A stretch of 64,000 nt of DNA from Duganella lactea. Its GTDB lineage: Bacteria > Pseudomonadota > Gammaproteobacteria > Burkholderiales > Burkholderiaceae_D. The DNA lies in the NCBI RefSeq assembly GCF_009857505.1, contig NZ_WWCP01000001.1, forward strand, positions 310,001 through 374,000, in the 5' to 3' direction. The translations under genes and the position numbers were made by a program. This document shows, in pieces, positions 58,782 to 64,000 of the stretch. The first letter of the stretch is position 1; every line of letters begins with the position of its first letter. Below the pieces are notes generated by a model. The model was not told where the DNA came from, did no database searches, and was given only the letters and a program-made list of their open reading frames with translations.

Positions 58782-60350
58782 GTGAAGATCGCGCATAAAC
58801 TGCTGATCGTGCCGGCCGCCGCCCTGGCGGGCCTGCTGTGCCTGGGCGGCCTGTCGTATTTCTCCATGCACGCCAACGAGCGGCGCATCCAGGACCTCAA
58901 GGATGTCACCTTCGTGGCGCTGCAGCAGGCCAGCCAGCAGAGCATTTCGCTGGGCCAGGTGCACGCGGCCACCTACGCCCGCATCGCCATCGCCGGCAGC
59001 CTGAGTGAGGATGAGCTGAAAAAATACGGCGCGCAGGCGAATGACGGCCTGGCCGCCATCGCAAGCGAGCTGGACAAACTGAAGACGATGCCGGGCGCGG
59101 CCGAGGCGGCGCAGGCGCTGCCGCTGGTGCAGCAGTACCGCGGCAGCGTGGCGCAGGCGCTGGACCTGGCGTCGATGGACCCCAACACCGGCGTGGCGGC
59201 GATGCAGGCGGCCGATGGCCACTACCAGCAGATCCGCGCGTTGCTGGGCCAGGTGATGGACAGCCTCAACCGCCAGACCGATTTGTCGCTGCAGGAAAGC
59301 AAGCGCGCCGGCCAGCAGGCCAACTGGATCACGCTGGTCACCATGCTGGGCGGGTTCGCCGCCCTGCTGGCGCTGACCAGCTGGCTGACCCGCTCGGTGC
59401 TGCGGCCGATCGCCGCCACCTGCACGGCGGCGGAACGGCTGGCCGCCGGCGACCTGGTCACCAAGGTGGAGGTCGATTGCGACGATGAAATCGGCGTGCT
59501 GGCGCGCCGGCTGGAAACCGTGGTGGCCAACTGGACCACGCTGCTGGGCGACATTCGCCGCGCCGGCGGCACCATCACCGAGGAAGCCGGCGAGATCGCG
59601 CAGGGCAATATGGCGCTGTCGCAGCGCACCGAATCGCAGGCCCACTCGCTGCAGCAGACCGCCGCCTCGATGCAGACCCTGACCGGCGCCGTGCGCGAGA
59701 ACGCCGGCCACGCGCAGCAGGCCAACACACTGGCGGCGTCGGCCTCCGAGGTGGCCTTGCAGGGCGGCCAGGTGGTGGGCCAGGTGGTGCAGACGATGGC
59801 CTCGATCAAGGCCAGCTCCAGCCGCGTGGTGGACATCATCGGTGTCATCGACGCGATCGCCTTCCAGACCAACATCCTGGCGCTGAACGCGGCGGTCGAG
59901 GCGGCCCGCGCCGGCGAACAGGGACGCGGCTTCGCGGTGGTGGCGACCGAGGTGCGCGGGCTGGCGCAGCGCTCGGCGCAGGCGGCGCGCGAAATCAAGG
60001 AGCTGATCGAGGATTCGGTGGCCAAGGTGGAGGATGGCAGCCGGCTGGTCGACACCGCCGGCCAGACCATGGACAACATCGTCGCCTCGGTGCGCCATGT
60101 GACCGAGATCATGAACGACATCAACCTGTCCAGCCAGCGCCAGAGCACCGGCATCGAGGGCGTCAACAACGCCATCGCCGAGATGGACGATCTGACCCAG
60201 CGCAACGCCGCGCTGGTGGAGGAGTCGGCGGCGGCGGCGCAGAGCATGCGCGATCAGGCGCTGGAGTTGCTGCAGGTGGTGGGGCGCTTCCAGCTGCCCG
60301 GCGGCGGCGCGGCGGCGCGGCCGTCCACGGCGCCGGCGTTGCGGCCATAA
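58782..60350 (+). CDS. Methyl-accepting chemotaxis protein
   Basis: A 522-residue chemoreceptor. It has TM1 (about residues 7-28, [20 protein letters not shown]), a periplasmic four-helix-bundle type sensor of about 150 residues, TM2 ([20 protein letters not shown]), HAMP, and the MCP signalling hairpin [40 protein letters not shown]. The start is a GTG (VKIAHKLL); earlier codons overlap the Cache gene end. There is no C-terminal CheR/CheB-binding pentapeptide (it ends APALRP). Co-transcribed with the Cache protein gene. Confidence 0.92.
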   Translation: MKIAHKLLIVPAAALAGLLCLGGLSYFSMHANERRIQDLKDVTFVALQQASQQSISLGQVHAATYARIAIAGSLSEDELKKYGAQANDGLAAIASELDKLKTMPGAAEAAQALPLVQQYRGSVAQALDLASMDPNTGVAAMQAADGHYQQIRALLGQVMDSLNRQTDLSLQESKRAGQQANWITLVTMLGGFAALLALTSWLTRSVLRPIAATCTAAERLAAGDLVTKVEVDCDDEIGVLARRLETVVANWTTLLGDIRRAGGTITEEAGEIAQGNMALSQRTESQAHSLQQTAASMQTLTGAVRENAGHAQQANTLAASASEVALQGGQVVGQVVQTMASIKASSSRVVDIIGVIDAIAFQTNILALNAAVEAARAGEQGRGFAVVATEVRGLAQRSAQAAREIKELIEDSVAKVEDGSRLVDTAGQTMDNIVASVRHVTEIMNDINLSSQRQSTGIEGVNNAIAEMDDLTQRNAALVEESAAAAQSMRDQALELLQVVGRFQLPGGGAAARPSTAPALRP

Positions 60351-60387
60351 GACGGTACAATGCCCGCTTTCTCACCGGGAGCATGCC

Positions 60388-60600
60388 GTGGGCAACACCG
60401 AAGACCGCTTTATCAATATTGAAATCAAACTGGCCTACGCCGAGGACATGGTCGATGCGCTGAACCAGCGCATCCACGAGCAGCAGCTGCAGATCGACAA
60501 GCTGGAGCAGTTGTGCGCCTCACTGGCTCAGCATGTGCGCAACCTGGCGCAGAACAACGGCGGCAGCGCGCTGCCGCACGAGCGCCCGCCGCATTACTGA
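60388..60600 (+). CDS. slyX: SlyX family protein
   Basis: A 70-residue coiled-coil protein: RFINIEIKLAYAEDMVDALN and QRIHEQQLQIDKLEQLCASL match SlyX, ending GSALPHERPPHY with the family-typical PPHY. The start is GTG (no in-frame ATG). Function unknown. Its 3' end overlaps the convergent UPF0303 gene by 7 bp. Confidence 0.88.
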   Translation: MGNTEDRFINIEIKLAYAEDMVDALNQRIHEQQLQIDKLEQLCASLAQHVRNLAQNNGGSALPHERPPHY

Positions 60601-61073
60601 GGCGCCGTGGCCAGCAGCGCGCGCAGCGCTTCAACCGCCAGCGCGTGGTCTTCCGCCTGGCGCAGGCCGGAAACGCAGACGGTGCCGATGATGCCGGTGC
60701 CGCGCAGGGTGATCGGGAAGGCGCCGCCGTTGGCGGCGTAGTCTTGCGGCGGCAGGTAGGGAATCTGTTCAAACGCCACACCGCGTTGCTTGTGGTCGAT
60801 GCCGACATAGAACGAGCAGCGGCCGAAGCGCGCCACCACATTGTTCTTGCGCCGTATCCAGTCGGCCTGCTCTGCCGCCGCGCCCTGCATGGCGTGATGG
60901 AACAGCACCTTGCCGTTGATGGTGATGTTGACCGTGATGGTTTTCTCGCGCGCGCGCGCCAGCTCCACCAGCTTCAGGCCCAGCGCCAGCGCCGTGTCGC
61001 TGCTGAAGGCGGTGAACTGCAAATCCTGCTCCTGCTGCGTCAGCGTTGCCAGTAACTCGGCGTAGTTTTCCAT
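60594..61073 (-). CDS. UPF0303 / DUF336-type (haem-degrading-domain-like) protein
   Basis: A 159-residue protein of the GlcG/HbpS-like fold: LELVELARAREKTITVNITI type core (LKLVELARAREKTITVNITI), WIRRKNNVVARFGRCSFYVG, and the closing GTGIIGTVCVSGLRQAEDH helix. Related proteins have been called haem-degrading-domain or UPF0303 proteins; the actual substrate is uncertain. Nothing nearby concerns haem apart from hemE 11 kb away. Confidence 0.8.
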   Translation of the reverse strand: MENYAELLATLTQQEQDLQFTAFSSDTALALGLKLVELARAREKTITVNITINGKVLFHHAMQGAAAEQADWIRRKNNVVARFGRCSFYVGIDHKQRGVAFEQIPYLPPQDYAANGGAFPITLRGTGIIGTVCVSGLRQAEDHALAVEALRALLATAPQ

Positions 61074-61163
61074 GTGGGCTTTCTGTTGTTAAGAGATGTA
61101 AGACCGGAGTGTAGCCCAGGCTGGCTTGTTATACTGAACGCTCTCCTCCTTTTTTCCCTCTCC

Positions 61164-62336
61164 ATGCATCTCGACGTTGCTTCTTTGCTCATAGCCATGA
61201 CGCTCAACCTGCTGGCGATCACCGCCGCGTTGTGGTCGGTGATGGGCAAGGTCAGCCTGGCCGCGCGGCGCGCCCAGATCGGCATCCTGCTGCAGACGGT
61301 GGGCTGGGTGCTGCTGATGGCCTCGGGCCTGGTGGCGCCGGGGTCGGGCCTGGACCGCGCGCTGTCGACGCTGGCGATCGGCGGCATCGGCGCCGGCGTC
61401 GCCTACAACGCCGCCGCTTTCGACCGCTGGTGCGGCCGCGAAACGGTGGCCAGGGCGCCGACCGTGGTCGCCATCGCCATGGTGGCCGGCTATGGCATCG
61501 GCTTCAATGACTACGCCTTCCGCGTCGGCTGGGCCAACGGTTTGCTGACGCTGCAAGTGGGGCTGGTGCTGGTGGCGCTGTGCCGCAACACCGACGTGCC
61601 GGTCGGCCGCTGGCGCTGGCTGCTGGTGGCGTCGCTGGTGGTGCAGATGGCGGTGACCGCCGCGCGCGGCGTGCTGGGCGCCTTCTACAGCGAACTGTTC
61701 CCGAATTTCTTCACGCCGCACCCGGCCAATGTGCTGTTTGCGCTGGCCACCAACGTGACGGCGGTGATGTCCATGGTGGCGATCCTGCTGGCGCATCGCG
61801 ACGAGGCCGAGCGCGAACTGGAGCGGCTGGCCTGCATCGACGGTGTCACCGGCGCGCTGAACCGCCGCGCCTGGATGGAGCGGGCGGCCGTGCTGGTCGC
61901 CGACAGCCGCCGCCTGCGCCAGCCGCTGTGCGCGCTGCTGGTGGATCTGGATCACTTCAAGGATATCAACGACACCTACGGTCACGAGGCGGGCGACCGC
62001 GCGCTCAAGCTGTTTGTCGACGGCATGCACCTGGTCTGCGCCAAGGACAACCTGATCTGCCGCTATGGCGGCGAGGAATTCAGCATGCTCAAGCGTGGTG
62101 CCGGCCTGGACGCCATGCGCGCCTACGACCAGCGTCTGCGCGCCTGGCTGGCCGAGACCGCCCCGCGCGAGCTGGGCATGGCGCTGACCTACAGCGCCGG
62201 CATCACCGTGCTGCTGGACGAGCACGACACGGTGGACGCCATGCTGCGCCGCGCCGACGCCCTGTTGTACAGCGCCAAGATGCTGGGCCGTAACCGCACG
62301 CTCGACGAGCAGATGCTGGAATCGCAGCTGCAGTAG
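61164..62336 (+). CDS. Membrane-bound GGDEF diguanylate cyclase
   Basis: A 390-residue protein. The N-terminal 215 residues form about six or seven membrane helices (for example ASLLIAMTLNLLAITAALWS and VLFALATNVTAVMSMVAILL), followed by a GGDEF domain with LVDLDHFKDINDTYGHEAGD and active-site RYGGEEFSML near residue 302. It should make c-di-GMP from two GTP. The product-inhibition I-site RxxD five residues before GGEEF is replaced by CAKD, so feedback inhibition may be lost. Start MHLDVASLLIAM. Confidence 0.92.
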   Translation: MHLDVASLLIAMTLNLLAITAALWSVMGKVSLAARRAQIGILLQTVGWVLLMASGLVAPGSGLDRALSTLAIGGIGAGVAYNAAAFDRWCGRETVARAPTVVAIAMVAGYGIGFNDYAFRVGWANGLLTLQVGLVLVALCRNTDVPVGRWRWLLVASLVVQMAVTAARGVLGAFYSELFPNFFTPHPANVLFALATNVTAVMSMVAILLAHRDEAERELERLACIDGVTGALNRRAWMERAAVLVADSRRLRQPLCALLVDLDHFKDINDTYGHEAGDRALKLFVDGMHLVCAKDNLICRYGGEEFSMLKRGAGLDAMRAYDQRLRAWLAETAPRELGMALTYSAGITVLLDEHDTVDAMLRRADALLYSAKMLGRNRTLDEQMLESQLQ

Positions 62337-62357
62337 CGGCGCGGCGCCAGCGGTGGC

Positions 62358-63971
62358 TCAGATCGTGAAGGGCTCGACCGGCGGCCGGGCGCTGAGCTCG
62401 TGCGCCTTCTGCCGCCATTCCTCGGCCTTGGCGGGATCGGCTTCCAGGCCCAGTTCGCCCAAGTGGTAAGCCTGGGCCAGACGCCGCATCGCCGCCGGGA
62501 AATTCAGGGCGGCGGCGCGCTCGTACAGCGCGCGCGCGGCGCCGATATCCTGCGGCACGCCCTGGCCGCTTTCCTGCAACCGGGCCATGCGCGTCATGCC
62601 GTCGGCGTTGTTGTGGCCGATGGCCGACTGGTACAGCGTGATCGCCTTGTCCAGGTCCACCGCGCCGCCGCGTCCCTGCTCGTACAGCCCGCCCAGCGCC
62701 GCCTCGGCGTTGCCATTGTCCTTGGCCGCCGCCTGCAGATACAGGCCGCGCGCGGTGGCGTAGTTCTGCGGCACGCCGCGGCCGCTTTCGTAGGCGTAGC
62801 CGAGATTGTTCAGGCCGGCACCATTGCCGCGATTGGCGACCTGGCGCAACCACGCCACCGCCTCGCCATGGTTGACCGGTATGCGCACGCCGTAGTTCAG
62901 CGCGTTTGCCAGGCGCAGCTGCGCCGACTGGTTGCCGCCGGTGGCGGCGCGGCGCAGCAAGTTCATCCCGGTGACGTCGTTGACGCTGACACCGAGCCCG
63001 TTGAAATACATCAGCGCCAGGTCCAGCTCGGCGGAATGGTTATTCTTGTCGGCGGCCAGGTGCAGCAGGCGCAGCGCCTCGGCCGGATTGCGCTCGACGC
63101 CCTGGCCGCGCATGTACAGCCGGCCGAGATTGGCCTGGGCCCAGGTGTGGTCGCTGGTGACGGCTTTCTGATACCACTCGGCGGCCTTGGCGTAGTCGCG
63201 CGGACCGATGCGGCCGTTGTGGTAGACCACGCCGATAGCGTTCTCGGCGTTGTGGTCGCCCTGGGCGGCGGCTTTCAGATACCAGGCCATCGCGGCATTG
63301 CTGTCGCGCTGCAGGCCCATGGTGCCGTAGTCAAGGAAGGCGCCGATGCGCTCCTGCGCGGGCGCGTAGCCGGCGTTGGCGGACAACTGGTACCAGGTCA
63401 GCGCCTCGGCGCGGTTGAGGGGGGCGCCGCGGCCGTTATACAGCCGGGTGGCCAGTTCAAACTCGGCGGCGGCGGTGCTGACCGACAGCGCCTCCAGCAT
63501 GCGCTTGACGTCGTCGACCTCGTTCGGCGTGCCCTTGCCGTACTCCTGAGACAAGGCGAACAGCGCGTCGCGGTCGCCGGTCAGCGCGACTGGCAGGTAG
63601 ACGCTGGGCGCGCGTGGCTTTGGTTCCAGCGTCCACACGTATTGCATCGACTGCCAGTGTTGCTGCGGCACGCCGTCGACGGTGGCCGGTTTGAAGCGGC
63701 ACTTGCGGATGCCGTCGGCGGCTGCCTCGTCCAGCAACTGGTAGCCACTGGAGGTGACCACCCGGGCGTCGGCGACGGTGCCGTCGACGCCGATCAGGAA
63801 GCTCAGCACCACCTTGCCGGACTGCTCCTTGCGCAGCGCCTCCTTCGGCCACTCGGGCTTGGCGCAACTGGAGAAATCGGCGATGGCCGGGGTTTGGTTC
63901 ACCTCGGCGGCAGCGATGGCGGGCGACAAGGCGGCAACGATCAAAGGGGCGGCAACAAGTAGGCGCAGCAT
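62358..63971 (-). CDS. Periplasmic TonB C-terminal domain / Sel1-repeat protein
   Basis: A 537-residue exported protein: signal peptide (MLRLLVAAPLIVAALSPAIA, AAEV), then a TonB C-terminal-like domain of about 75 residues (WPKEALRKEQSGKVVLSFLI, GVDGTVADARVVTSSGY, KCRFKPATVDGVP), then about ten Sel1-like repeats (AMAWYLKAAAQGDHNAENAI and so on). It lacks the membrane anchor and proline spacer of true TonB, so it is not an energy transducer by itself. Sel1 repeats usually bind proteins; an envelope scaffold role is inferred. Confidence 0.82.
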   Translation of the reverse strand: MLRLLVAAPLIVAALSPAIAAAEVNQTPAIADFSSCAKPEWPKEALRKEQSGKVVLSFLIGVDGTVADARVVTSSGYQLLDEAAADGIRKCRFKPATVDGVPQQHWQSMQYVWTLEPKPRAPSVYLPVALTGDRDALFALSQEYGKGTPNEVDDVKRMLEALSVSTAAAEFELATRLYNGRGAPLNRAEALTWYQLSANAGYAPAQERIGAFLDYGTMGLQRDSNAAMAWYLKAAAQGDHNAENAIGVVYHNGRIGPRDYAKAAEWYQKAVTSDHTWAQANLGRLYMRGQGVERNPAEALRLLHLAADKNNHSAELDLALMYFNGLGVSVNDVTGMNLLRRAATGGNQSAQLRLANALNYGVRIPVNHGEAVAWLRQVANRGNGAGLNNLGYAYESGRGVPQNYATARGLYLQAAAKDNGNAEAALGGLYEQGRGGAVDLDKAITLYQSAIGHNNADGMTRMARLQESGQGVPQDIGAARALYERAAALNFPAAMRRLAQAYHLGELGLEADPAKAEEWRQKAHELSARPPVEPFTI

Positions 63972-64000
63972 GATTTTCGGTGGCGGGTTGAAAACCCCAG

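Overview
The window looks like a chromosomal segment of a high-GC betaproteobacterium, most likely in the Oxalobacteraceae (Massilia / Duganella / Janthinobacterium group). The evidence is the gene order mlaFEDACB - ABC-2 exporter - ibaG - murA - his operon - hinT - tatABC, a short-form HisG, gltBD, a LiuR-type leucine-degradation cluster, and many small two-gene units typical of that family. No species can be assigned from sequence alone.

Layout. 1-5044: the tail of a flavin-reductase-like gene, then a minus-strand branched-chain acyl-CoA catabolic cluster (liuR, ivd, thiolase, SDR, acyl-CoA dehydrogenase). Its regulator is preceded by a nine-copy hexanucleotide array that extends the spacing of its probable operator. 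5312-7710: an XRE-like regulator, a small TTG-started gene, grxD-ubiX, and a PadR regulator whose DUF2812 partner survives only as an internally deleted remnant. 7707-16064: tex, a SNF2 helicase in one unit with a soluble histidine kinase and a response regulator, and a REP-associated tyrosine transposase (RAYT) between short inverted repeats. 16188-22570: glutamate synthase gltB and gltD, separated by a REPIN-like inverted pair of REP hairpins. 22725-39511: one long co-directional block carrying the Mla lipid-transport system, an ABC-2 exporter, ibaG, murA, all of hisG-D-C-B-H-A-F-I-E (with a DNA methyltransferase inserted between hisD and hisC), hinT and tatABC. 39675-47874 (minus): a DUF885 protein, and an S9 peptidase translationally coupled to a second, larger SNF2 helicase. 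48003-54282: hemE, an unusually AT-rich 733-bp gap with a cluster of DnaA-box sequences, priA, argP (iciA-type LysR) and a flavin disulfide reductase. 54355-63971: signalling and housekeeping genes, namely a degenerate HD-GYP protein, an SRPBCC protein, a rep helicase, a secreted Cache protein with an MCP, slyX, a UPF0303 protein, a GGDEF diguanylate cyclase, and a TonB-domain/Sel1-repeat periplasmic protein.

Most of the window is conserved core genome. The points that merit follow-up are the DnaA-box-rich hemE-priA gap (candidate replication origin or DnaA-titration region), the CGTCAA array in front of liuR, the methyltransferase inside the his operon, the PadR/DUF2812 deletion scar, and the coexistence of a RAYT gene with REP-like hairpins.
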